DNA from: Antedon mediterranea
Lineage: Eukaryota; Echinodermata; Crinoidea; Comatulida; Antedonidae
Assembly (NCBI RefSeq): GCF_964355755.1
Contig: NC_092676.1
Location: 28,314,288 to 28,378,287, forward strand
Reading direction: 5' to 3'
Length of the DNA: 64,000 nucleotides
Position numbers and translations under genes: made by a program. The notes under the pieces are model-generated. The model did no database searches, was not told the origin of the DNA, and worked only from the letters and a program-made list of their open reading frames with translations. This document shows positions 12,686-24,400 of the stretch, one piece after another (the first letter of the stretch is position 1; each line of letters starts with the position of its first letter).

Positions 12686-13540
12686 ATGGGACCGCATAAT
12701 CCTGTTTCTGCTACTTGTACGTTGGGCAAGAACAAATACACACTTACAACTTACAATGCTGGTCAAGACAAAGACGATTACAGAGAGGAGAAAATAAGCG
12801 AATGTAAAAAATCTGATATTGTTTTCTTTCAAGAAGTTAATCAAAATACTATCAAATCTTTCAACGACGAGTTTGACTCCTTTGAAAATAAACTTGGAAA
12901 TGCATACACAGCAGTATCGATAAAAAAAAACACCTTTAACGACGGAAAAAACAAGAAAATATGTGATGATAAACAAATTGCAGATGTTTGCAAAGATGTT
13001 CGTCATTGTACAGTGAAAATGACAAATATGATCGTTATTTCATGGCACGGTAACCAGATAATAAATAAAAAAGGTACACCAAAAAACCAAAAAAAGGTTC
13101 CAAAAGATGCAAAGAAGGTCATATTTAAAGCTCTTCAGCGTCACGCATTTGACCTCGTAAAGGATTACAGTTTACCGGTTATCATTGGTGGAGATTTTAA
13201 TATACCAGTAGACGAACTAACTCAATTAGAGACATTACCAGAAGAGTGCGATCATCATTACTTTAAAAGTCCAAGTGGACTAAACGTCGACGAAGATGAG
13301 AACATTAGTGATATTGATTTCTTTTATGTAGTACTCCCTAATTTACTCGGTAGAGCAACCCCATTTCTACCACATTTTGCACAATCACAAACAAATGAGA
13401 ACACAGAGGGAGCGAGTGAATCGCCACAACAAGATGAAACCTCCGTTGATGAAATTACACCTGGTATGGAAAATGTGAATCTAGACGAAGACAAAGCTAC
13501 CACATCGTCAGATGTAACACATTCTGACGTTTTCTCTTGA
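12686..13540 (+). CDS. EEP-domain-like protein, intact (284 aa)
   Basis: A single-exon open frame with a good start context (aaaATGG) and a start conserved across the array (MGPHNPVSATC). Landmarks of the endonuclease/exonuclease/phosphatase fold are LTTYN (Asn24), FFQE (Glu50), ISWHG, PVIIGGDFN (Asp170, Asn172) and DIDFF (Asp211). These correspond to APE1 Asn68, Glu96, Asp210/Asn212 and Asp283. The final SDH motif (APE1 His309), normally 20-30 residues further on, is not visible. Instead an acidic Ser/Thr/Glu-rich tail of about 60 residues follows and ends in DVFS. No signal peptide or membrane segment is seen, so a cytosolic or nuclear protein is expected. Metal binding may persist, but hydrolysis is doubtful without the histidine. 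Substrate and role are unknown. The antisense frame at 12542-13006 is a shadow. Confidence 0.85.
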   Translation: MGPHNPVSATCTLGKNKYTLTTYNAGQDKDDYREEKISECKKSDIVFFQEVNQNTIKSFNDEFDSFENKLGNAYTAVSIKKNTFNDGKNKKICDDKQIADVCKDVRHCTVKMTNMIVISWHGNQIINKKGTPKNQKKVPKDAKKVIFKALQRHAFDLVKDYSLPVIIGGDFNIPVDELTQLETLPEECDHHYFKSPSGLNVDEDENISDIDFFYVVLPNLLGRATPFLPHFAQSQTNENTEGASESPQQDETSVDEITPGMENVNLDEDKATTSSDVTHSDVFS

Positions 13541-14006
13541 ATGGATGTTGAATTAAATGTAAAATACTTTGTGTAGTACATGGTGTTTTTAGTTCTGTAG
13601 GCCTAACAGGTCTGATTAAACATTTCTATAGGTCTGAAATACTAGTGTATATTAGTAGTTCTAAATAGTACACAGATAACAATATATTATATCGACAAAC
13701 AAAATGTATGTTTTTATTCACAGTTATTTTATTATAAAGTTATTTTTGTTGCCATTTTTTAATGATGCATATCCCGTGTAATATATTTTACGTGTTTTCC
13801 TATACATGATACACATTTTAATGTTTATATATACGAACAATTATATATGTAGGTAAATCTATTGAAAAAATATAAGAAAATAATTAAATAAAGTAGATTA
13901 GATAACAATGGATTAAACAAAATATTAAATGTTGTATTATAAAAAATATTAATGATATGAATTAATGAATAAAAGTGGTGGTTCACACCACAGACGAGAG
14001 TTACAT
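13541..14006. other. 3' flank, noncoding
   Basis: A+T-rich sequence with AATAAA-like words (for example near 13885 and 13967) that could serve as polyadenylation signals of the gene ending at 13540. No other feature is seen. Confidence 0.4.
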
Positions 14007-14180
14007 TCTTATTTGCTGCTTTATGATTGTTAATTCAGCTGAGGATGACCTAGGATTTATTCCAACAGAGGCTATATATAGTTCTTATAATTCAGAGGGT
14101 AGTAAAGCCGGCCAACATTAATGCTCAGTATAAAACATGACAGAATACAACCTCATGGTATTGTTATTATCGTGAACGAC
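14007..14180 (+). pseudogene. Ig-like receptor exon relic 1
   Basis: Degraded copy of the signal-peptide/Ig exon at 16409. 'ttatttgctgctttatgattgttaattcagctgaggatgacctagg' aligns (in short words) with the exon start, and 'atgctcagtataaaacatgacagaatacaacctcatggta' with the segment encoding the Ig cysteine and tryptophan. Many frame breaks and stops are present. Confidence 0.6.
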
Positions 14181-14621
14181 AATGTGAATTAGTCTTAAAT
14201 TCATCTGAATGATGGATAAAATAAGTCTGGACTGTTTAAAGCACCTTTGGCTGGTCCCATCAACCAAGGGCTTCTCTCGTCCAGTGCCCACTGCATAATG
14301 CCTTATAACTCTTTTATGCAAGATTTTAAATGACCGCACATCAAAACTTTTTCAGAGATATATAGGGCAGTACTATATATTAATATTTATACATAATACA
14401 TAGGATCGCAATTAAATAAAGTCTTTATGTTGAATTGTATTTTGAATTCATGAGGATCATTAATAATGGTGGTCACTGTAATTGTCAATATCAGTTTCCG
14501 TTTCGTGTGGATACACCAATAATAAAATAACGGTGTCTGAAATAATAAGGAAATAATAACATGAAAACAATATTTAAAATATAGGCTTACCCAAAAAGGG
14601 AAAACAGAATCAACATTCGAA

Positions 14622-14970
14622 ATGGAAAGACGTTTTGTAACACTGTTATTTGCTGTTTAAAGATTTCTTATTGTTAATTCAGTTGAAGATGACCTAGAAT
14701 TTAGTGCAAAGACAGGCACTATAGTTCTGAGTGAAGGATCAAGAGGCCAACTAGAATGCTCAGTATCAGACATGACAAAATATACAATCTCATGGTATAG
14801 AGAAACAAGAAATGGTGACAGAACAATCATTTACAGAGATGGAATGTTGATACTGAACAACTTAAGAAGAGAACAAGCATACAGCAACCATATATATTAC
14901 ATGATGTTCAAATAAGACAAGCACGTGGACGATATCTTGGTTATTTTCTTAATGGTAATAATTACACATG
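14622..14970 (+). pseudogene. Ig-like receptor exon relic 2
   Basis: Begins MERRFVTLLFAV, but the next codon is TAA where the copy at 16409 has TTA, killing the signal peptide. The frame then reads on with the Ig B-strand (GQLECSVSDM) and C-strand (YTISWYRETRNGD) and RDGMLILNNL. After a frameshift an F-strand-like HDVQIRQARGRYLGYF follows, where the expected DxGxYxC has lost its Asp and Cys. This copy is the longest and shows that the exon encoded a whole V-type Ig domain. The following sequence (14975-15100: 'tgcttcatcag', 'tattgatacattta') is the same as the intron before the juxtamembrane exons near 38890 and 42755. Confidence 0.7.
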
Positions 14971-16300
14971 ATTTAACAGTTGACACTGTGCTTCATCAGC
15001 TCTATTACTTTTATTGATACATTTAAGAACTATATAGAATATAATATCGAATTGAATTCTTATTATATGCTGACTATAATTGAATTTTTTTTACCGACAT
15101 TTGAATTTTCGCTTAAAAGATAAAATAGTAGGCCTAATTAAAATTTATTTTTATATAACCCATTTCTGCAATTCATTTTTTATAAACCGATGCTTATAGC
15201 ATTTATTGCGATAGCAAAAGTGCATCTTAATATAATTATTGTACAGTATTAAATATTGTTTATTTCAGAGTCCCAATTTGACATGCACTTAAGCCTACTT
15301 TTCCTGCAGACAGATATGCCTACTAACCCGAATGCTCGACCAAGTTATACACGCCAAAATAGACATAAGCTATTTCTTAATAGGAAATTGGAATGTAGTG
15401 TTAGTTTATTAGAAAGATCGTCAATTTCGTATGAGTATGATTGTAAGTTTTGTATAAGTTTAAAGTGTTAATTCATTTTAATACGGTAGGTAGGTCTATA
15501 CATTTTTAAGAAAGGGAATTTAGCTACCCAGTGATAATATTTATGTGGATACTGCGCTGAGATTATTAGGTAATGATAATAAGCTGATATTATTCTTGAC
15601 CCAGAATTCTAAACGCATAGCTCCTGTCTTTTCTATCGTGAAAATAGAATAACATTACTAAACACGCAATATCTATAAATATATGATCTTTTATCATATT
15701 GAATAATTGATGATTTTTAGTTCGTAAATTTCATGCTGGTACTGTCCTCGTTGGAATTTTATTTCACAACTGGAATATTTAATTTGTAAACAGTTCGTTT
15801 CTGTACACAATTTAAAGTTCCATGCGTCATATGACCTATTATGTTATTATATTTCCTATTATCAATTTGTTCTCATTCAAGACAACAGGGAAATAAAAGA
15901 AACTTAGTGTCTCTGAAATCTGCAAAATCATGTTTGTGTTTTTATAGACACCGACATTTTAGTTTTGTTATAAAATAATAAATGCAAGTTAGATATTCTT
16001 GAGTCTTTCTTAAACAAACACAGCCTGTCAGGTATCTCATTTTACAAATTTGCCATTCAATGCATGATAATCCATGTGACCCATTTATTTTATTATTTGG
16101 ATTACGGTAACAGAAGCACATTATTATGATGATTGTAATATAAATGTCTGTATTTAGAGTTCGAATTAGAAATACATCATGTTTTAATACGGTTCTATAT
16201 AATCATGGAAGTTAAATTATTTCTTCATGATATAATCTATTCTCTTATTTTTTTAATCAGATATGCTCATACATTTTACTAGATGAATATGATGTATTTT
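14971..16300. other. Receptor-intron sequence and tail-exon relic
   Basis: 14975-15200 is intron-like sequence shared with 16650-17050, 38885-39110 and 42755-42960. Around 15269-15385, after a TTTCAG acceptor-like word, 'acccgaatgctcgaccaagttatacacgccaaaatagacat' (read in parts) resembles the tail exon at 40480-40515, so it is a relic of that exon with no usable frame. 15480-16300 is array-unit sequence shared with 6110-6800, 17290-17860 and 34500-35290. No gene is seen. Confidence 0.45.
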
Positions 16301-16408
16301 CAAATTGCCAAAGCGTCCTCTGGATGTCGGGATGTCTGGCATTTGAATAATAAGAAAACGGACAAAAATAGGCCACACAGAATCAGCATATAACATAAAT
16401 AATTTGAA

Positions 16409-16651
16409 ATGGAGGGACGTTTTGTAACACTGTTATTTGCTGTTTTAAGACTTTTAGTTGTTAGTTCAATTGAAGATGACTTAGGATTTAATGCAAACAT
16501 TGGTACTATAGCTCTTAGTGAGGGTTCAGCAACAGGCCAGCTAAAATGCTCAGTATCAGAGATGACCAAATATACAATCTCATGGTATAGAGAAACAAGA
16601 AATGGTGACAGAACAATAATTTTCAGAGATGGAATGCTGATAATGAACAAC
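16409..16651 (+). pseudogene. Ig-like receptor first exon, truncated
   Basis: An ATG at 16409 opens a signal peptide (basic MEGR, then hydrophobic FVTLLFAVLRLLVVSS). It is followed by the N-terminal half of a V-type Ig domain: GQLKCSVSEM carries the B-strand Cys, ISWYRE the core Trp, and RDGMLIMNN the C''/D region. At about 16651 the exon runs into 'ggatttttattgatacattta', which is intron sequence in relic 2, so the 3' half of the Ig exon (F-strand Cys) has been deleted. The remaining frame to 16705 reads intron. The signal peptide is intact, unlike relic 2, but no full domain can be made. Its natural partners would be the juxtamembrane and membrane exons of the type seen at 39265 and 40386; none is found within 20 kb downstream. 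Confidence 0.65.
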
Positions 16652-17866
16652 TTGGGATTTTTATTGATACATTTAGTGACTAATATAGATATAATATCGA
16701 ATTGATTTTTATTATATTCTGTATTTTAATTGTATTTTTTTACCGACATTTTATGAGTGCTATAAAATAATAAACACAGTTATTGATGTTTTTAAAAATT
16801 TAGTAAAACAAACAAAAGACTCACCTCATCTGTGAAAATTGCATTTTCGTTTTAAAGAATTTAAGTACTTCAAACGTACTACTTTATAACCATTTATGCC
16901 ATAATGTTATACCGACATGTTTATAAACTAATTACGATGCTAGAAGTACATACTATGATTATTGTATCGTATAGACCTAAAATTTGAATTTTCGCTGAAA
17001 AGATAAAATAGTACTTCAAATTTATTTTTATATAACCAATTTCTGCAATTTATTTTGAATTAATTTTAATTTATTATACGATAGCAAAAGTGCATATTAA
17101 TATAATTATTGTATTAAATATTGTTTATTTCAGAGCCCCAATTTGACATGCATTTAGGCCTACTTTTCCTGCAGACAGATATGCCTACTAACTCGAATGC
17201 TCGACCAAGTTATACACGCCAAAATAGACATAGGCCTAAGCTATTTCTTCACAAAATGGAATGTATTGTTAGTTTATTAGAAAGATCGTAAGTTTGGTAT
17301 AATTTGAATAAAGGGATTTACTACTCAGTGATAATATTTATGTCAAACCTGTGGATACTGCGCTGAGATTATTAGGTAATGATAATAAGGTGGTCGACCC
17401 AGAAATCTAAACGCATAGCTCATGTCTTTTCTATCGTGAAATTAGAATAACATGCGAATAACACGCAATATCTAACAATATATGTTCTTTTATCATATAA
17501 AATAATTGATGATTTTTAGTTCGTAAATTTCATGCTGGTACTGTCCTCGTTGGAATTTAAAGTTCCATGCTTCATCTTGCCAAGTATGTTATTATATTTC
17601 CTATTATCAATTTGTTCTCATTCAAGGCAACAGGGAAATAAAAGAAACTTAGTGTCTCTGCACTCTGCAAAATCATGTTTGTATTTTTATATACACCGAC
17701 ATTTTAGTTTTGTTATAAAATAATGAATGCAAGTTAGATATTCTTTTTTCGTTTTTAATTAAACAAACACACGAATACTTCATTTAAAAAAAATGCCATT
17801 CAATGTATGATAATCCATGTGATCCATTTATTTTATTAGTTCGAATTAGAAATACATCATGTTTTA
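16652..17866. other. Receptor-intron and array-unit sequence
   Basis: Shared intron sequence to about 17050. A tail-exon relic follows near 17135-17250, after a TTTCAG acceptor-like word ('tgctcgaccaagttatacac'). Then comes array-unit sequence matching 15590-16240 and 34560-35230. No open gene. Confidence 0.45.
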
Positions 17867-18182
17867 TTTATTTTTTTTATATTTTTTTTTATTTTATTTT
17901 ATGTCTTTAGGCAATGTGGCCAAGGATTACCAATAGTAAATTAATCACTGTCCTATCAGATATGTGGTAATCCCCCTGATACAGGGGCTATTGTGTGAAC
18001 CAGTTCACCGGGGTAACCCCCTACTCTTTTTCGAATAATGAACTGGGTTATTTAAAGTACACACAGGTTATAACTGTGTACACTGGACTTAGGGTTTATA
18101 GTCCTTATCCGAGAAGACTTGTTCCACCACCAGAACTGGGAGCGAGTCGGCCTCGAACCCTTGCCGATGTTGTTGTTGGCTC
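17867..18182 (-). mobile_element. SINE insertion with empty-site evidence
   Basis: Paralogous sequence at 16180-16200 and 35212-35235 reads 'catgttttaatacggttc' without interruption. Here it is split as 'catgtttta' / 'tttaatacgg' by 316 extra bases, giving a TTTA target duplication (17863-17866 and 18183-18186). On the minus strand the insert has a B-box-like GGTTCGAGGCC near its 5' end and no clear A box (5' truncated), a well-preserved core ('tcttctcggataaggactat') and an A-rich 3' tail (the T-rich plus strand at 17867-17905). It looks like a known type of invertebrate SINE with a conserved central domain. Confidence 0.8.
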
Positions 18183-18300
18183 TTTAATACGGTTCTATAT
18201 AATCATGGAAGTTAAATTATTTCCCCATGGTATAATCTATTCTCTTATTTGTTGATCAGATATGCTCATACATTTTACTAGATCAGAACTTATAATGATT

Positions 18301-18591
18301 TTATTTATAGGCACAGGCTCAGCCGTATTAATTTAACCAATGACAAGCGACGGTTGTTTTCGAGTCGTGAAAAGAATCAACACGTAACACTAATACACGA
18401 GTCATCACTTGTCATTGGTCAAATTACTAAGTTCCGTAATATCTATACGGTTTGCTTATTGATCCTGTATAAGTATTCATTATTATTCATACAACAAGTA
18501 AAATATGAATAGATATTCGTATTCACTTCAACTAACGAGAGCAAGCAATCGATAAAGCAAAAGCAATTAGTCTACCTGGCTACATCACAAA
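18301..18591 (+). promoter_or_regulatory. EEP-gene promoter module
   Basis: CCAATGACAAG (18337-18347) and CTTGTCATTGG (18408-18418) in inverted orientation, with the same spacing and downstream leader as the modules before 7153 and 35637. It now drives at most a truncated reading frame. Confidence 0.55.
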
Positions 18592-18666
18592 ATGGCACCT
18601 CATAATCCTGTTACTGCTACTTATTATATGTCTGGTGAGGAAAATTACAAGCTTACAACTTACAAT
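18592..18666 (+). pseudogene. EEP-like gene, truncated after 25 codons
   Basis: The first 25 codons (MAPHNPVTATYY ... LTTYN) match the genes at 7153 and 35637 closely. Identity stops abruptly after 'cttacaat' at 18666, where the 365-bp tandem repeat begins. The frame closes within about 20 further codons. The rest of the gene is not found on the far side of the repeat and transposon: the fragment at 27173 is too divergent to be its missing half. Confidence 0.8.
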
Positions 18667-20344
18667 AACAACAAACCACATAAATCTATTGGTAATAACA
18701 TTTTGATAATTTTTTAATATATAGCAATTAAACAGTTTATATACTACTTATTGGTTCCTAGAAATGCAAAATATGTTGACTAAATTCAAAGTTATTAGCA
18801 AAAATGTTACCCCTTACCCCATAATTTTTAATAATTACAAATTATTATTACGGTCACAATTCCTAATATTATTACACAGGTTTATTTGTTTTTAATCTTT
18901 AACTTCAATTTCTTGTCCATTGTCTTTATAGGTTTAAAAGAAAAGTTAGATTTGGTGTATTTTTGCGTTAAATATTGAAACTTTATTAATGTTACATTTG
19001 GACGAAATTGCATTTCTTTAAATGTTCAATGACCATTTGACCTACAATGATGTCAATATATGTTACGTTTTATTTTTTCACAATGAATATAACAATTAGG
19101 CAACCTACGCAGTACATATTAATACCAAAAATATGCAAATGTGATCACTAAATCCAAAGTTATTAGGAAAAATGTAACCCCTTACCCTATAATTGTTAAT
19201 AATACATTACTATCAACAGACAGAATGTCCTCATAAATTCACAGAATATTTGTTTGTTAAATTCAATTTTCTTATTTATTGTGTCTATAGGTTTAAGAAA
19301 ACATTAGTTTGCATAAGATATCTTGTATTTTTGTGTTTAAAATTGAAATGTATAAGCTAATTTAGAAGAAATTGCATTTTTTATTAAAGGTCATTGACCT
19401 TTGACCTCTAAAAGACATCAATAGATGTTCGATTCATTTTTTAAAAGCATATTACAATAAAGAAATCCATACACTACATACTGATAACAAGAAAATGTAA
19501 ATCTGTTCACGAAATCTTAAAGTTATTTGCAAAAACGTTACCCCCTACCCCATTATTGTCAAAGATTACTAATGACGAAAAAATGTCTTTACAATGCACA
19601 GCATATTCAATTTTGAAAAAATGTTAACTTCAATTTTCTTATTTATTGTGTCTATAGGTTTAAGAAAACATTAGTTTGCATAAGATATCTTGTATTTTTG
19701 TGTTTAAAATTGAAATTTATAAGCTAATTTAGAAGAAATTTTTTTATTAAAGGTCAGTGACCTTTTGACCTCTAAAGATGTCAATAAATGCGGGATTCAA
19801 TTTTAAAAAGTATATTACAATTAGGAAATCTATACACTACATACTGATAGCAAGAAAATGCAAATCTGTTAACTAAATTGTAAGTTATTCGCAAAAATGT
19901 TACCCCCTACCCCATAATTGTAACTGATTACAAATTACTAAAAACAACAAATTTCTTCATAATACACAGCATATTCATATTTTGTTAATCTTTAACTTCA
20001 ATTTTCTTGTTTATTGGGTCTATATGTTCATGAAAACATCAGTTTGCATAACATCTATTGTATTTTTTTTGTTAAAAACTGAAAGTTATAAGTTAATATT
20101 AGACAAAAAATCATTTTTTACTAAAGTTCAATGACCTTCTGACCTCTAATGGCGTCAATAATTGTTGGATTTACTTAGAAAAATATATTACACTTAAGCA
20201 GTCTATACACTACATATTGATACCAAGAAAATGCAAATCTGTTCATTAAATCCCGAGTTATTAGCAAAAGTGTTACCCCCTACCCCAAAATTTTGTGATG
20301 CATATTTTCCGTAGGCGGTGTTATATAATCCTAAAAAATGACTA
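18667..20344. repeat. Tandem repeat, about 365-bp unit, five copies
   Basis: The anchor phrase 'gcaaaaatgttaccccctac' recurs with small changes near 18807, 19174, 19537, 19899 and 20272, a spacing of about 362-373 bases. Each unit also carries 'ttgaccttttgacctctaaa'-like words and 'cactacatactgataccaag'. The units are diverged from one another, so the array is old. It abuts the truncated EEP gene on the left and the TTAA transposon on the right. No coding potential. Confidence 0.85.
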
Positions 20345-20348
20345 TTAA

Positions 20349-20900
20349 GAGTCATTGTCCATAAAAATCAAAGATTTGTTGGCAGATTGAAAAAAATGGA
20401 TTTCTCTCAAATTTTCACCATTAATAGGCACTTCAATAAAAAGCATATCTATAACATTCATTTTAATTTTTAGCCTTCGTTGCCATGACAACAGCTCATT
20501 ATCCAAATTTTGATGTTTTTGCCATTTTTCAAAGAATTCCTAAAGTGAAAAAGAACAAACTTCGATGACAAATTTGAAGCAAACAAACATGCATTATACA
20601 TTTTCTGTGTTTATTAGTGTAAACAACAAGGTATTTAGTTCCATTTAATACAGAAAAAAAAAAATTCAAATATGTAGTTTGGTTGATACCATTATTTGAA
20701 AAAGGGGTGTTTTTCACAAATATATATTTGTTAAAAGTATACCTCATAAACCTACCTATAACTTCCAAAGTGGTGCTTTTTTATCAATGAGGTTTTGCAT
20801 TTTTATAGTCAAGGGTCGTTGCAATAATAATCAAGAATAAAAAACTGGGGTAAATTTAAGACATGGGTTTTGTGTTGCCAGAAAAATACGAAAAATAAAA
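20349..20900. repeat. Left terminal inverted repeat
   Basis: Left arm of the transposon's inverted repeat. Short blocks match the reverse complement of 26560-27106 in the same order, from the TTAA border inward to 'gttgccagaaaaata' near 20875. The two arms differ by substitutions and indels, so their length is approximate. The stretch 20900-21495 is A+T-rich and noncoding, presumably the 3' untranslated part of the transposase transcript. Confidence 0.75.
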
Positions 20901-21495
20901 AAAAATACAATAAAAAAAAAACAAAAGCAACATTTAAACATGGCTAATCAAATATAAAAGTTATACATTTGGCATAATATAATGCTTCTATAGTCACATG
21001 AATAGTTTGAAAAAAATTAAGAATGTGTTGCCAGGTTTATTTCAATTAATTGCCAGAAAAACAGTATTTATATCGAAATATTCTTGTTTTAAAACTATAT
21101 ACAACGCATAATTTAGAGTAATCAGTTAATTTCGAGGTAAAATGTGTTTCGTATCCGAATCTGATCATCATTTTCATTTACGTACCCTGCGCAGTGCATG
21201 CGCAATATGTGCGCATCATAGGAATGTGCTCAAATAGTCTAAAATATTTAGATTTCGTCAGAAATTAATTTTATCCATTTTAAAAATTGTAAATCCGTTG
21301 AGTAGTTTTGACAAACACAGACAAATAAACCAAGTTGAATGCATAACGTCCTTGGCGAAAGTAATAAAGAAATGTGTACATTTAGGCTTATGAATAGGCA
21401 AGAAAAACGACTTCAAATAAAAAATATGCGTTGATTGTTAAATAAAAAATAAATTAAAGAAGGTTATGAGCCGATTCCATTACGATAACTACATT

Positions 21496-24400
21496 TCAAA
21501 CACTACTCTGACAATAGCAGTCCATGACAAATTCCTCTATTCTCTTAATAAAGGGTCTTTTTCGTCGACGATTTATGTCATCTGTGCTTATATCAAGAAA
21601 CAAGCAAATCTCTTTCAGTTTAGATAAACTTAATTCAATCAGGTTGTGGGATTTTACCAAATGACACAGGTTAATTGTATCATATACAATTGGATGTTGA
21701 AGATTAACTTTTTCTTGAACAAGTCGGTGGAGGTTGTCTATTGTTGATTCTTCCTCTGCAGCTTGAAGACAATCTTCATCTGATTCGTCACATGCTTCGG
21801 TTTGGTAGAATTTCTTCTTCCGTCTTGATGCTTCTCTAGAAAAGAAGCTTGAAATCTGTACCTCGGTCAAATACTCTGATGGTTTAAAAAGCTTTTCACC
21901 CTTATCATCCTTGGATCTTTTCATATCTTTTTGTACGTCGCCTGCTTCAATCTTTTGTCCGGAATCTTCACCTATTTTGAATTTCTTTTGAAGGTAAACT
22001 TTTTGTTTCTCTGTGAATCTTGTGTTTCTCTTTGTTTTTTTCAAAGCCCAACCCATTGAAAGATGCTTTGATTGTCCCACATTGGAAGGTATAACAAGCT
22101 GTGGAACTGTGCGAGTCTCAGTTGTAAGGTTTTTAGAATAGCCTAATTTTGCTTTGTCAAAAAGTGTTTGGTTCTCTGACCTGTATTCGTGCTTTCCTGT
22201 AACTATGTGTTTTTCTAGCCTACAGAGACTGGCGTAGGACTTAATGCACCCTTGTTCAGGGCAGAAAAACAAGTGATCATTCAGCAACTCATCATTTGTC
22301 TGTATTTGGTCTTGTGCACCAGGTTGAAGACTTTGCTGGATAGTTTCAGAGGATACGTTTGAAGTTGTCATTCTTTTGAAAACTCCATCGCTTTTCGGAA
22401 GTTCTATACACTCTAACAGTGGGCATTCTTGTATTTTTGTAAAAGTTTCCCACTTTCTGAATTTACCATGTCCGATACCGTATGCCCTCCAAACTTTAAC
22501 TCCCTCACTTGAAAATTCAAAATTATTTAGTAAGCTTATGCCTTCCCACTTGCAAGGTTTCATATTAGTTGACACATTTGAGAGAGTAGTTACAACGTTC
22601 ATGTTCTGTCCTTCAGACTCTAATGCATTCTTCATTTGAACACCATCTTCTATGTCATGACCTTCGTTTGAATAAATTCGCATTTTGCCTTTAAGTGATG
22701 CTGCCTTTCTATCACATGCACCTTTTCCTCCTTGTGGGTCACAAAAGTCTACACCTTTCACAACTACTCCTGTACTTTTAAAAATGTCATTTGTTGTAAG
22801 TAGAGTGGCCGCACAGTGGTAGCAGCCAGCATTATCTTGCCTAAAATATACAGATGCAAGCTGTGGATTCATGTGTTTTAGACGTGAAACAACATCTTTC
22901 ATTATTGCAGTTACTGCATTGCTGTCCTGAGCGTGTGTTTGGAACACATGAACAAACGTAATCGTTTCAAAATTATTTTGATAGCGTCGAATTGCAACAG
23001 AAATGTGCCAAGAAATTCCTCTTCTTCCGAACCAGTCTGCTTGTGATTCTCGGAATTTTCTCGGCAAAAACTTCATTGCCCAATCCTGAATTATCAAAAC
23101 GTTATTTTCGTCAATCAGTTGCAGGACGTGTTGTTGTCTTTCATCCTGATTGATACATCTCAACTGATGTGATTTCCACAACAAAACATCGTTGTATGCC
23201 TTGTCTATAATTAGTTTTGTTTCTTCAAATTCATCACCATTCATATCTTTGCACTCATGCAACTTGGACTTTAGTTCTTCTACAACATCTTCTAGAATGT
23301 CGCAATTCTCACACCTGGCATCATGATTGTGATCACAAGGTTCCGTAAATGCTGTTTCACTTTCATCACTTAGCGCATACTGTCGACAGTGGTCAGGAAC
23401 TGTTGACGATTTAGAAATGTGTACCTGGAATTAAATGTATGTATTCATTAATTATTTTCATTCTGAATAAAAAAAGAGAATAGAAAAGAATAGATATTAA
23501 TTTTACCTTGTAATCTCCTTTCATGTATCGTTTTGATATTCTGAGAGCATCCTTTTGTTGCCGTGCCCATCTGTTGGACTGATCATTTTCAACCAGTGTA
23601 TTAACGATAGACTCTAGCTCCTCATAGGCTTTGGTACCTGGCAAAAAATATTATAGTATATGACATTTATTTCAGTTAATACAATGAACTAAATTATCTT
23701 GAAAAAACCAATGTTTTCAAAACCTACCTGCAGCAGTGAAATTATCCAGTCCCTGGAGACTTTTTCGAACTGAAGCACTGCAAGTATCTAATATTCGGTA
23801 CAATGTTCTTTCTGAAAGTGGACTAAAATCTAGTTGTTCGCAATATGTACGATATTGCATAATAATGCGCTGAGGAATCATATTGCGAATAACATTTGGA
23901 ACAGTTATACTTTCTCCTGTTGTAAGCTTCAGTTGCTTTTCTCCAAAAGGCATATCTTGAATCAGATGGGCACTTGTAATAAAAGAAAGAAAATGATCAA
24001 CTTGTGATAAGTCAACTTCCATTCTACGATAGGTGACTTTTGGAACGACAGCCCCAATACCATGAAGCAGTTGATGGTGGCGCGCAATATTGTACCTGTA
24101 TGAAGTAAGGTCAGGTATAAACTCTACAAGATCTTTATAAGAAACCTTGGCTGCCATGATTGAAAGAATTTGACGTCTTGTTGACCAATGTGCACTGTTC
24201 AAGTAGCATTCAGTGAGTGCTTCCAACATCTCACTGTCACTGGTAGAAATATGCTCCATTGATTTCAAAGTAGTCTGGGCAAGAATTCCCCATAGTTTCT
24301 CAACTTCATGTGGGGCAATAACTTCAAGAATTGCAGAAATTGCAGACTTTGCCTGACGCAAGTGTTCGCGTTGTGTTCGTTCAGTGGATAATTCCCAGGA

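Noticed and set aside
12542-13006. 154-codon open frame on the minus strand over the EEP gene
   Set aside because: It lies antisense to a well-supported domain gene, has a hydrophobic-looking composition arising from the A-rich sense strand, and is not conserved in sister copies.
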